Origin: Lysobacteraceae bacterium SCN 69-320
GTDB lineage: Bacteria; Pseudomonadota; Gammaproteobacteria; Xanthomonadales; Rhodanobacteraceae
Length of the DNA stretch: 64,000 nucleotides
Assembly: GCA_001725155.1 (NCBI GenBank)
Contig: MEFP01000001.1
Span: forward strand, 124,001-188,000
Reading direction: 5' to 3'
Part shown: positions 18,929-27,242 of the stretch, piece after piece
Numbering within the stretch: position 1 is the stretch's first letter
Layout of the letters: each line of letters opens with the position of its first letter
The notes under the pieces: model-generated
Seen by the model: only the letters and a program-made list of their open reading frames with translations
Told to the model about the DNA's origin: nothing
Database searches by the model: none
Program-made: the position numbers and the translations under genes

Positions 18929-19818
18929 TGCGACCGGTGAACCAGCGCGGCGTAGCGTTCATCATCGTGCTCTGGATCATCGCGCTGATGAGCATCCTGC
19001 TCGGCAGCTTCGCCGTGATCGCGCGCACCGAGAATCTGCAGGCGCGCCACCTGTTCGACGCGACGGCCGCCCGCTACGCGGCCGAGGCGGGCATTCACCG
19101 GGCCGTCTACGAGCTGCGCAACCCCGATCCGCTGACGCGCTGGGTCGCCGACGGCCGGCCCTACGAGTTCGAGTTCGACGACTGCAAGATCGAGCTGCGC
19201 ATGACCGACGACAGCGGCAAGATCGACATCAACGTCGCCGACGCGGTCATGCTCAAGGCCCTGTTCCAGTCCAGCGGCATCGAGGAGCGGCGCGCCGAGG
19301 AACTGGCCGACGCGATCATCGACTGGCGCGACCCGGACGACCTGGCCAGCACTCACGGCGCCGAGGAGTCCGATTACAAGGCCGCCGGCCTGAAGTACGC
19401 CCCGCGGAACGCGCCGTTCGAAACGGTGTCCGAAGTGCAGCAGGTGCTGGGGATGGACTACGACACCTACCACCTGATCGAAAAGGCCATCACGCTGTAT
19501 TCCGGCCGCAATCAGCCGAGTCCCGCCTACGCGCCGCTGGAAGTCCTGCGCGCGATGCCGGGCATGACCGAGGAACAAGCGCAAATGCTGCTGACCCAGC
19601 GCCAGGCGGTGCCGCCGGGCATGCCCTACAACATCACCATGCCCGATGGAACCCCTGTCATGGCGGAGGGTGGGGGGCTCACGTATAGTATCGAGTCCCG
19701 CGCCACGCTCCCGAACGGCTCCAGCACACGGCTGGATGCCACGATACGGCTCGGCGGACAGGGTATAGGGGGCAGGCCGTTCGTGGTCCTGCGCTGGCGC
19801 GACGGCGAAGATCAGTAA
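18928..19818 (+). CDS. gspK: type II secretion pseudopilin GspK
   Basis: This 296-residue protein has the short leader QRG followed by VAFIIVLWIIALMSILLGSF. As usual for GspK, the +5 residue is not Glu, which fits its place at the very tip of the pseudopilus. The large helical domain carries DDSGKIDINVADA near 92-104 and the helix-hairpin-helix-like PLEVLRAMPGMTEEQAQ near 207-223. It lies between gspJ and gspL with single-base stop/start overlaps on both sides. Confidence 0.95.
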   Translation: MRPVNQRGVAFIIVLWIIALMSILLGSFAVIARTENLQARHLFDATAARYAAEAGIHRAVYELRNPDPLTRWVADGRPYEFEFDDCKIELRMTDDSGKIDINVADAVMLKALFQSSGIEERRAEELADAIIDWRDPDDLASTHGAEESDYKAAGLKYAPRNAPFETVSEVQQVLGMDYDTYHLIEKAITLYSGRNQPSPAYAPLEVLRAMPGMTEEQAQMLLTQRQAVPPGMPYNITMPDGTPVMAEGGGLTYSIESRATLPNGSSTRLDATIRLGGQGIGGRPFVVLRWRDGEDQ

Positions 19819-21080
19819 TGGCCATCCTAGACGTGCTCGAACCTCAGCTCGTCCGCTTGCGGGCGCGCTATGCCAAGACACCGCTGCCGCGCTTCTTCGC
19901 GTGGTGGGGCGGCGAGCTGCTGTCGTTCCTGCCGGCCGGCTGGCGCGCCGCGCTGGCCGAGGGGCGCGAATCCCTGCTGCTGCATGTGGCCGATGGCCAG
20001 CTCGTGGCGCGTCGCGAGACCGCGCGCGGCGTGACCGATTTCGGCCAGGTCGCCCTGGACCAGGACGTGGATGTCCAGCGCGGCGATTTCCAGCGACTGC
20101 GCGCGCGCATCGACGAACCGCAGCTGCGCCAGTTCTTCTGCGTGCCGCCGGCCCGCGTGCTGCGGCGCACGCTGAACCTGCCGGCCGCGGCCGAGGACAA
20201 CCTGCGCCAGGTGCTCGGTTTCGAGATGGACCGGCAGACCCCGTTCAAGGCCGACCAGGTCTATTTCGACTACGTCGTGCGCGGCCGCGACGCGGCCGGC
20301 CGGCAGATCGTCGTCGACCTCGTGGTCATGCCGCGCAATGCGTTCGACGAGGAGCTCGCGCCGGTCACCCAGCTCGGCATCCCGCTTGACGGCGTGGATT
20401 GCTGGCTCAACAGCGCCGACGGCCAGCGCCTCGGCGCCAATCTGCTGCCGGTCGAACGGCGCGCCCGGCGCAGCCATCAGCGCCTCTGGATCAACCTCGG
20501 CCTGGCCGCGGTGTCGGTGGCGCTGGCGTTCGGGGTCATGGGGCGTACCGTGGCCAATCGCGAGGTCGCGCTGGAGAAGATGACGGCCGAGGTGCAGGCC
20601 GCGCAGGAGGAAGCCAAGCAGGTTGCGGCGCTGCGCAAGACCCTGGAAGACACCATCGACTCGGCCAACTTCCTGACCCAGAAGAAGCGCACCGTCGTGC
20701 CGGCGATCGCGCTGCTCAAGGATCTGACCGAGCGTCTGCCTGACAGCACCTATATCGAGCGCCTCAACGTCACCGAGGACGGGCGCGTCGAGCTGCAGGG
20801 ACTCAGCGACCGCTCGGAAAACCTGATTGCCGAGCTGCAGAAGTCCAAGGTGCTCGGCGACCCGGCGTTCCAGGGCGTCGTGCAGCCGGATCCGCGCGTC
20901 AAGAAGGACCGTTTCAATCTCGTCGCCCAGCTCAAGCCGCGCGAAGCGGCGCCGGCCAGGCCGGCCGCCGACAAGGCGGCGGCGGAGAAGGCTGCGGACG
21001 ACAAGGCGCCAGCTGCGGCCGCGCCGGCGGCCGAACCCAAGGAGGGGAGCGCGAATGCGCCTGCTGCCCGAAAAGAATAA
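19818..21080 (+). CDS. gspL: type II secretion protein GspL (PilM/PilN-like)
   Basis: This 420-residue bitopic protein has a cytoplasmic actin-like domain in its first ~220 residues, the GspE docking site. One membrane helix lies near 232-248 (LGLAAVSVALAFGVMG), followed by a coiled coil and a periplasmic PilN-like domain. The tail beyond about 375 is Ala/Lys/Pro-rich and probably disordered. It recruits the ATPase and partners GspM. Its start overlaps the gspK stop, and its 3' end overlaps gspM by 26 bases. Confidence 0.93.
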   Translation: MAILDVLEPQLVRLRARYAKTPLPRFFAWWGGELLSFLPAGWRAALAEGRESLLLHVADGQLVARRETARGVTDFGQVALDQDVDVQRGDFQRLRARIDEPQLRQFFCVPPARVLRRTLNLPAAAEDNLRQVLGFEMDRQTPFKADQVYFDYVVRGRDAAGRQIVVDLVVMPRNAFDEELAPVTQLGIPLDGVDCWLNSADGQRLGANLLPVERRARRSHQRLWINLGLAAVSVALAFGVMGRTVANREVALEKMTAEVQAAQEEAKQVAALRKTLEDTIDSANFLTQKKRTVVPAIALLKDLTERLPDSTYIERLNVTEDGRVELQGLSDRSENLIAELQKSKVLGDPAFQGVVQPDPRVKKDRFNLVAQLKPREAAPARPAADKAAAEKAADDKAPAAAAPAAEPKEGSANAPAARKE

Positions 21081-21669
21081 TGGCCGGCTGATGGCCGTGG
21101 TGCTGACCCTGATCGTGCTGCTGCTCGGCTATCTGCTCGGCGTGCACTGGTGGTTCGTCGCGCCGCATCTGGAGATCGCCTCGCAGATGAGCGACCTGCG
21201 CGAGCAGCAGCAGCGCTTCCGCGAGACGAGCAAGCAGCGCGCCGAGATCGAGAAGCGCCTGAACGACGTACGCAACTTCGAACAGAGCAACCAGGCCTTC
21301 CTGGCCCAGACCGACCCGGCCGGTGCGGCGGCCGACCTGATCCAGCGCATGAAGCAGGCCGTCAGCGAGCACGGCGGCGACCAGAACCGCTGCCAGGTGC
21401 TGACCCACCAGCAGCTCAGCGGCGGCAAGCCCGAACTCTACGAGAAGGTCACGGTACAGGTGCGCATGCGCTGCGACCTGGAACCGCTGTCCTCGATCAT
21501 CTACCAGCTCGAAAGCGGCAAGCCGTATCTGTTCGTCGAGCAGCTGATGATCTACAAGCAGAACTACGGCTACGTCGCGCCGGGCCAGAAGCAGCCGCAG
21601 CAGAGCGCGCTGGATATCCGTTTCAACCTGTCGGGCTACATGCGCAAGCGAGGCGCGGAGAAGGCATGA
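21055..21669 (+). CDS. gspM: type II secretion protein GspM
   Basis: This 204-residue inner-membrane protein has one N-terminal helix (about 13-35, MAVVLTLIVLLLGYLLG), a coiled coil with many Gln/Arg (residues 45-85) and a ferredoxin-like periplasmic domain containing two cysteines. GspM pairs with GspL in the assembly platform. The ATG at 21055 is preceded by GGAGGGGA, a strong ribosome binding site lying within the gspL coding region. Confidence 0.92.
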   Translation: MRLLPEKNNGRLMAVVLTLIVLLLGYLLGVHWWFVAPHLEIASQMSDLREQQQRFRETSKQRAEIEKRLNDVRNFEQSNQAFLAQTDPAGAAADLIQRMKQAVSEHGGDQNRCQVLTHQQLSGGKPELYEKVTVQVRMRCDLEPLSSIIYQLESGKPYLFVEQLMIYKQNYGYVAPGQKQPQQSALDIRFNLSGYMRKRGAEKA

Positions 21670-22406
21670 ACGCGCGCACCTCTCGCCTGATCACGACGGG
21701 TCTGGCCGGAACCTGCGGCGTCATGGCCCTGGCCGGAGTACTGGCCTGGATGGGCGCCGGCCGCGGCTACGGCTGGCTGCCCGAAACCGACGCGCCGCCG
21801 GTCACCGGCGTCGGCCGCATCGACACCGATGCCGTCGTCATGCCGCCGGACTCGGAGTTCGCCGAGGTGCGCCAGCGGCCGATCTTCAACGAGGACCGCA
21901 AGCCGACGCCGATCATCGACAAACCGTCCATCGAAACGCCGCCCGTGGTGCCGCTGAACATCACCTTGACCGGCGTCGTGCTGACGCCGGAGATCAAGCT
22001 CGCGATGGTGCGCGACAACGCCAAGAACGAAGCGGTGTCGCTGCGCGTCGGCATGCCGCTGCCCGGCGAACAGCAGGGCTGGGTCGTCACCGAGATCCAC
22101 GCGCGCAAGGTCGTGTTCAAGAATCCGCAGGACGAGACTTCCGAGGTGGAACTCGAGGTCGCGCCGGGACTCACAGTACCGCCCAGTCCACGCCCCACGG
22201 CGCCGGCGGCTGCGAACGCTGCGGCGCCCGTGCCGCCGCCGCCAGGCGGCGCGCCGACCACCGTACCGGGCCAACCGCCAGGTACGCAGCCCGGTCAACC
22301 GCCGGCAGACCGGGCCGCCGAACTGCAACATCGTATCGAAGAGCGCCGCCGCGAAATGCGCGAGCAGGCGGAAAAGCTGCGCCAGCAGCAGGAACAGGTC
22401 AAATGA
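21666..22406 (+). CDS. gspN: type II secretion protein GspN/GspC-like (XpsN)
   Basis: This 246-residue protein has one N-terminal membrane helix (about 8-30). A periplasmic region follows (RQRPIFNEDRKP near 77-88, then strands to about 170) that resembles the homology region of GspC. A Pro-rich linker runs over 175-220 and a charged Gln/Arg/Glu coiled coil over 220-246. In Xanthomonas the equivalent XpsN links the inner-membrane GspL/M platform to the secretin. No separate gspC is present in the operon, so this gene probably fills that role. It overlaps gspM and gspD by ATGA. Confidence 0.85.
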   Translation: MNARTSRLITTGLAGTCGVMALAGVLAWMGAGRGYGWLPETDAPPVTGVGRIDTDAVVMPPDSEFAEVRQRPIFNEDRKPTPIIDKPSIETPPVVPLNITLTGVVLTPEIKLAMVRDNAKNEAVSLRVGMPLPGEQQGWVVTEIHARKVVFKNPQDETSEVELEVAPGLTVPPSPRPTAPAAANAAAPVPPPPGGAPTTVPGQPPGTQPGQPPADRAAELQHRIEERRREMREQAEKLRQQQEQVK

Positions 22407-24706
22407 ACGGAGTGCCACCAGTGCGTCTACGACTGTATCCCCTTTGCCTGGTTGCGCTGCTGGTCGCGCTGGGCGGTTGCACGTCGGGGCCGGTGCGGCC
22501 CGACAAGGATGGCGGGCCCCCGACCAAATCCGCTCCGTCGGAAACGATTGCCGAGAAGGTGCTGACCGGCAAGGCCGAGCATGACGAAGGTCCGATCGCG
22601 CTGAGCAGCCGCAAGGATCCTTCGGCCCCCGCGCCCAAGCCGGAAATCGAGAAGGGCACGTCGAAGTTCATCAACGAGGCTGCCGCGCGTGCGCCGGTCC
22701 CGAGCGTGCCCGACAGCGATGGTCAGCTGACCTTCAACTTCGAGAACCAGCCCATCCAGGCGGTGGCCAAGGCCATCCTCGGCGACCTGCTGCAGCTCAA
22801 TTACGTGATCGCCCCGGGCGTGCAGGGCAACGTCAGCTTCTCGACGTCCAAGCCGATCAAGTCCGACCAGGCCATGTCCATCCTCGAGATGCTGCTGTCC
22901 TGGACCAACAACTCGCTGGTCTACAGCGAGGGCCGCTACACGGTGCTGCCGACCAAGGACGCGCTGCCGGGCAAGCTGGTGCCGCGCATCGCGGCGCCGA
23001 ACATGGCCAAGGGCTACGAGGTGCGCGTGTTCCCGCTGCGCTACGTCTCGCCCAAGGAAATGGAGAAGCTGCTCAAGCCCTATGCCAAGCCCGAGGCCTT
23101 CGTCTCGGTGGACACGGCGCGCAGCATGCTCGTGCTGGCCGGCACCGGCACCGAACTGACGAACTATCAGCGCACGATCGACACCTTCGATGTGGACTGG
23201 CTCAAGGGCATGTCCATCGGCGTCTATGCCGTGGTCAACGTCGAAGTCGCCAAGATCATGCCCGAGCTCGACAAGCTGTTCGGCGCGACCGGCGAGTCGC
23301 CGATGGCCGGCATGTTCCGCTTCGTGCCGATCGAACGCACGAACTCGGTCATCGTGATCACGCCGAACCCCGATTACCTGGCTCAGGCCGAGGAATGGCT
23401 GCGCCGCCTCGATCAGGGCGGCAGCGAGAACGGCACCCAACTCTACGTATACGATGTCAAGAATGTGAAATCGGTCGATCTGGCCGACCGCCTCAACGAG
23501 GTCTTCACGGGCCAGCGCGGCAGCAGTTCCTCGTCGTCGCGCCGCACGAGTACGCGGGGCGGCGTCGCGCCGGGCTTGCAGTCGGTCGAGATGCGCGGCA
23601 CCAACGACACGAGCCGCCGCGCCGAAGCCGCGCGCGACCGGCAGGCGGCAGCTGCGGCCGGCGGTACGGCGGGCAGCGGCGCGGCCTCGTTCACGATCGG
23701 TGACGAGGAAAACGAAGTACGCATCACCGCGGTCGAGGAAAACAACCAGATTCTCGTGATGGCGACGCAGAGCCAGTGGGGCATCATCCAGAGCGCGATC
23801 AAGCGCCTCGACGTCGAGCCGCTGCAGGTGCAGATCGAGACCAAGATCCTCGAAGTGTCCCTGGTCGGCGACCTGGAATACGGCGTGCGCTGGTTCCTCG
23901 AAGGACTGATCGGCACGAGCAACCAGGGCGACAACCGCTTCACCCAGTCGCAGCCGGGCAATCAGCAGCGCGGCCTGTTCGGCGCGACGAATACGCCGAG
24001 CGCGAACAATTCCAATTTGTTCTTCTCGTTCATCAACAGCGAGATCGAAGTCGCGATCAACGCGCTGCAGACGAACTCGAACACCAAGACCCTGTCGGCG
24101 CCGTCGCTGGTCGTGCTCAACAACAAGGAAGCGCGCATCAATGTCGGCGACCAGATCCCGGTCGTGCAGAACTACCTCAGCGGCGGCTTCAATACCGGCA
24201 CCAACGGCGTCAGCACCGGCACCAGCTATGGTTCAGTGCAGTTCCGCGACGTCGGCGTGATCCTGACCGTGACTCCGCGCGTCAATCCGGGCGGTCTGGT
24301 CTACATGGAAGTCTCGCAGGAGGTCAGCAAGCCCGGCGTGCAGGACGTCACCGGCAACTACAGCGTGGCCAAGCGTGAGATCGAGACCGAGATCGCCGTA
24401 CAGAGCGGCCAGACCGTACTGCTCGGCGGCCTGATCGGCGAATCCGAAGTCACCGGCAAGGACGGCGTGCCGGGCCTGAGCCGCATTCCGCTGATCGGCA
24501 ACCTGTTCGGCCATACCAAGCGGAACCGCACGCGCACCGAACTCATCGTGCTGATCACGCCGCGTGTCGTCGGCAATGCCGTTGACGCGCGCAGCATCAC
24601 CGAGGAATACCAGCGTCGTTTCGAATCGCTGCCGCCGATCAAGGGCGCCGGCGGCGACACGCTGGAGAGCGCGTTCGGCGACAAGACCAAGAAAAAGCAG
24701 AACTGA
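22403..24706 (+). CDS. gspD: type II secretion outer-membrane secretin GspD (XpsD), lipoprotein
   Basis: The 767-residue secretin forms the outer-membrane channel. It has a lipoprotein signal with lipobox LGGC (Cys26), as known for XpsD, so it may not need a separate pilotin. An N0 domain (FNFENQPIQAVAKAI near 112-126) is followed by repeated N1-N3 domains. The linker near 372-435 is Ser/Arg/Ala-rich. The secretin core carries VPGLSRIPLIGNLFG near 690-704 and RTELIVLITPRVV near 712-724. The start at 22403 overlaps gspN. Confidence 0.97.
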   Translation: MNGVPPVRLRLYPLCLVALLVALGGCTSGPVRPDKDGGPPTKSAPSETIAEKVLTGKAEHDEGPIALSSRKDPSAPAPKPEIEKGTSKFINEAAARAPVPSVPDSDGQLTFNFENQPIQAVAKAILGDLLQLNYVIAPGVQGNVSFSTSKPIKSDQAMSILEMLLSWTNNSLVYSEGRYTVLPTKDALPGKLVPRIAAPNMAKGYEVRVFPLRYVSPKEMEKLLKPYAKPEAFVSVDTARSMLVLAGTGTELTNYQRTIDTFDVDWLKGMSIGVYAVVNVEVAKIMPELDKLFGATGESPMAGMFRFVPIERTNSVIVITPNPDYLAQAEEWLRRLDQGGSENGTQLYVYDVKNVKSVDLADRLNEVFTGQRGSSSSSSRRTSTRGGVAPGLQSVEMRGTNDTSRRAEAARDRQAAAAAGGTAGSGAASFTIGDEENEVRITAVEENNQILVMATQSQWGIIQSAIKRLDVEPLQVQIETKILEVSLVGDLEYGVRWFLEGLIGTSNQGDNRFTQSQPGNQQRGLFGATNTPSANNSNLFFSFINSEIEVAINALQTNSNTKTLSAPSLVVLNNKEARINVGDQIPVVQNYLSGGFNTGTNGVSTGTSYGSVQFRDVGVILTVTPRVNPGGLVYMEVSQEVSKPGVQDVTGNYSVAKREIETEIAVQSGQTVLLGGLIGESEVTGKDGVPGLSRIPLIGNLFGHTKRNRTRTELIVLITPRVVGNAVDARSITEEYQRRFESLPPIKGAGGDTLESAFGDKTKKKQN

Positions 24707-24727
24707 TAGAAAGAGCGGAGTGAAGCC

Positions 24728-25141
24728 ATGAAGAATGCCAAGATCCTGCTGGTGCCGGCACTGTTCGCGCTGCTGGCCGGCTGTTCCGCCGGCGGCGGCG
24801 TGAAGAAGGGCGGCAGCGTCGAGGAACGCGCCGTCCAGCGCTGGGAGCTGCTGATCGACCACAAGGGAGGCGAGGCCTACGAGTATCTGACTCCGGGCTA
24901 TCGGGCCACCCACCCCAAGGACCAGTACGCCGCGGCCATGTCCTCGCGGCCGGTCCGCTGGAAGAAGGTCGAGCTCATGGACAAGGAGTGTCCGGATGAG
25001 GACACCTGCAACGTTCGCCTTATCGTCGATTTCGAGCTCCGGATCGCTGCCGGTATCCCGGGTCCGGTCTCAAGTGCCGATGTCCAGAAGGAAAAATGGC
25101 TCCGCATCAAGGGGCAGTGGTACCACCTTCCGGCGCAATGA
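24728..25141 (+). CDS. small lipoprotein at the end of the T2SS operon, NTF2-like
   Basis: This 137-residue protein has a clear lipoprotein signal, with lipobox LAGC at about 16-19 and Ser-Ala after Cys, which favours the outer membrane. The mature part (RAVQRWELLIDHKGGEAYEYLT near 38-59, alternating strands after 75, a CPDEDTC Cys pair) resembles small NTF2-like lipoproteins. It starts 21 bases after gspD and precedes the operon terminator, so it is probably co-transcribed. A role in secretin assembly is possible but unproven. Confidence 0.75.
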   Translation: MKNAKILLVPALFALLAGCSAGGGVKKGGSVEERAVQRWELLIDHKGGEAYEYLTPGYRATHPKDQYAAAMSSRPVRWKKVELMDKECPDEDTCNVRLIVDFELRIAAGIPGPVSSADVQKEKWLRIKGQWYHLPAQ

Positions 25142-25164
25142 GCCGGCCTGAAAAGCCGGTTTTC
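25142..25164 (+). terminator. intrinsic terminator of the T2SS operon
   Basis: The stem CCGGC (25143-25147) pairs with GCCGG (25155-25159), extended by a G-U pair. The loop is CTGAAAA and the tail TTTTC follows. It sits directly after the lipoprotein stop codon. Confidence 0.7.
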
Positions 25165-25170
25165 GTGGGA

Positions 25171-25199
25171 TTGCGTTGCCATGACCTTTGTTCTAGCAT
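25171..25199 (+). promoter_or_regulatory. candidate promoter of the surface-protein gene
   Basis: TTGCGT (25171-25176) and TAGCAT (25194-25199) are 17 bases apart. This gives a leader of about 100 bases. The leader contains complementary segments ACCATGC (25218-25224) and GCATGGT (25257-25263), so it can fold before the ribosome binding site AGGAG at 25294-25298. Confidence 0.4.
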
Positions 25200-25305
25200 T
25201 GGCGCGCTGTTGCCCTACCATGCCCAAAAAAGGCGGGCCAAAACCGCTGCTGCGGAGCATGGTCGGTTGTAAGCAAAAGCCCTGTGGTTCATTAGGAGTG
25301 TTGTG

Positions 25306-26820
25306 ATGAAAAGAAACAATCTGACGACTTCGGTTGTCGCCGGCCTCGCCGCCATCGCTGGCATCGCGAGCACCGCGAACGCCGTTGAGCTGAACCCGGA
25401 TGGTACCGGCCAGGTCCTGGTCTACCCGTACTACACGGTCAACAAGAACCAGCAGACGATCGTCTCGGTGGTCAACACCACCAACATCGCCAAGGCTGTC
25501 AAGGTCCGCTTCCTCGAGGGTCACAACTCTCGCGAAGTCCTCGACTTCAACCTGTTCCTGTCGGAATACGACGTCTGGACCGCCAGCGTGTTCGCGCTGA
25601 CCGACGCCGGTCTGACCGGTGACGGCGCTGCCGTCACGACCACCGACAAGAGCTGCACCGCTCCGAACAAGAGCGACTGGACCGGCTCCCTCGGCACCGG
25701 CCGTCCGTACCAGGTGTTCCTGCCGTACGCCTACACCGGCACGCACGAAGACACCGGCCCGACCGACGACGCCCGTACCCGTGAAGGTCACATCGAGCTG
25801 ATCTCGATGGCCGACCTGACCGGCGCGCTGCGCACGGCCGTGACCCACACGTCGGCCGGCACCCCGGCGAACTGCGCCGTGGTCCAGTCGATCGACCCGG
25901 CCAACACGCTGCTCGTCGCTCCGACCGGCGGCCTGTTCGGCGCCGGCGGCGTCGTCAACGTTGCTCAGGGTACGTTCTTCACCTACAACGCTGACGCGAT
26001 CGACGGCTTCACGACCGTCAAGCTGTTCTCCGACACGTCCTCGCTGACGCCGTCGCTGGCTCAGGCCAACACGGACCAGGTCCTCGGCGTGGCTACCGCC
26101 TACGTCTTCGGTTCGGCTGGTCAGCTGATCCGTTCGGACTACTCCACGATCGGCGCCCCGAGCAACGCGATCGACGCCGTGTCGGCCGTGTTCATGTCGA
26201 ACAACCTGTTCAACGAATACAACGTTGACTCGTCGGTCGGCTCGAACACCGACTGGGTTGTGACCTTCCCGACCAAGCGCTTCTACGTCGACAACGAAAT
26301 CCTCGGCGTCGACCTGGGCGATCCGGGCGCGATCCAGCCGTTCCGCTACACCTTCGGCGAAGACGCCACGGGTAACGGCGACGGTCTGTCCTGTGCTCAG
26401 ATCGAAATCGCTCAGTACGACCGCGAAGAAGGCCGTCCGGTCGGTCCGGCTCCGGGCTTCTCGCCGCCGCCTCCGGGCCAGCCGGCTTCCTCGCTGTGTA
26501 AGGAAGTCAACGTCATCAGCTTCCTGAACGTTGCCACCGCTCCGAGCGAATCGGGCGTGCTGGGTTCGAAGCTGGTCACGAACGTCAAGCCGTTCGCTGC
26601 CGCTGGTTGGCTGCGTCTCGGCATGAACCCGGCTGGTCAGCCGCACCTCAGCCGCGCTTCCATCGACGGCGACGTGTACGCTGGTCTGCCGGCGACCGGC
26701 TTCGAAGCGGTCAACTACATCAACACCAACGTGAGCGCCGGCGTGCTGTCGAACTACAGCGGCCTGTTCCGTCACCGCGCCAGCCGCGCCTGCACCAACG
26801 GCACGGCGGCTTGCTCCTGA
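25306..26820 (+). CDS. abundant secreted cell-surface-type protein, function unknown
   Basis: This 504-residue protein has a Sec signal (MKRNNLTTSVVAGLAAIAGIASTANA, cleaved near 26) and no membrane anchor or lipobox. The mature part starts VELNPDGTGQVLVYPYYTVN, a pattern seen in a poorly studied family of proteobacterial secreted proteins. It is Asn/Thr/Ser-rich with few cysteines and has a Pro-rich patch (SPPPPGQ near 390). Codon use differs from neighbours: more GGT, GCT and GTT, and strict use of AAC, TAC, TTC and GAA, which suggests high expression. I start at the ATG at 25306 rather than the GTG one codon earlier because AGGAG is 7 bases upstream. It is flanked by its own promoter and terminator. 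Confidence 0.8.
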   Translation: MKRNNLTTSVVAGLAAIAGIASTANAVELNPDGTGQVLVYPYYTVNKNQQTIVSVVNTTNIAKAVKVRFLEGHNSREVLDFNLFLSEYDVWTASVFALTDAGLTGDGAAVTTTDKSCTAPNKSDWTGSLGTGRPYQVFLPYAYTGTHEDTGPTDDARTREGHIELISMADLTGALRTAVTHTSAGTPANCAVVQSIDPANTLLVAPTGGLFGAGGVVNVAQGTFFTYNADAIDGFTTVKLFSDTSSLTPSLAQANTDQVLGVATAYVFGSAGQLIRSDYSTIGAPSNAIDAVSAVFMSNNLFNEYNVDSSVGSNTDWVVTFPTKRFYVDNEILGVDLGDPGAIQPFRYTFGEDATGNGDGLSCAQIEIAQYDREEGRPVGPAPGFSPPPPGQPASSLCKEVNVISFLNVATAPSESGVLGSKLVTNVKPFAAAGWLRLGMNPAGQPHLSRASIDGDVYAGLPATGFEAVNYINTNVSAGVLSNYSGLFRHRASRACTNGTAACS

Positions 26821-26850
26821 TATCCATCAGGTAGCAGGTGTTTCAGTAGT

Positions 26851-26882
26851 GAAAGAGGGGCCCTCGGGCCCCTCTTTTTTTT
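26851..26882 (+). terminator. strong intrinsic terminator after the surface-protein gene
   Basis: AGAGGGGCC (26854-26862) pairs with GGCCCCTCT (26867-26875) around a CTCG loop. It is followed by an unbroken run of T to 26882. This is the most classical Rho-independent terminator in the window. Confidence 0.9.
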
Positions 26883-27242
26883 GGCCTCGTCGCCGTCATC
26901 TGTTCACTGCCGGCAACCCGGGATGGGATACGGCAAAGACTGTCCGGAAATCCGGCATGGCTGGATCGGATCGGGCGGGATCTGCGCACCAGGGTGGTGC
27001 GGCGCCACGACGCGACGCGGTTGCAATTTATAAAAATATGACGGACAGGCTCGGGATTGGGTGCCTATTTATTCGCGGATCCGGGCTTTTCCCGGCACTT
27101 TTCTGCTTTGCGCCCCGGCTTCCGGCCGCGTTCCGGCCCTTCGCCTGTCGTTCACATGCAACTTGATTTAACGAAGGGTTTGCACGGAACGGCATATCCG
27201 GCGCTAAAATTCAATCGCTCTCATCTGAATTGGAACTTGTCA
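26883..27242. other. AT-richer intergenic region between two secreted-protein genes
   Basis: This stretch of 360 bases has no supported gene. Around 27020-27045 the DNA turns AT-rich (TTGCAATTTATAAAAATATG), which is unusual in this genome and could be a promoter or UP-like element. A further candidate is TTGCAC (27180-27185) with TAAAAT (27205-27210), spaced 19, which is slightly long. The in-frame extension upstream of the next gene's ATG lacks protein character. Confidence 0.4.

Noticed and set aside
24898-26775. Minus-strand frame of 625 codons opposite the surface protein
   Set aside because: It is antisense to a gene with promoter, ribosome binding site and terminator; there is no family signal.
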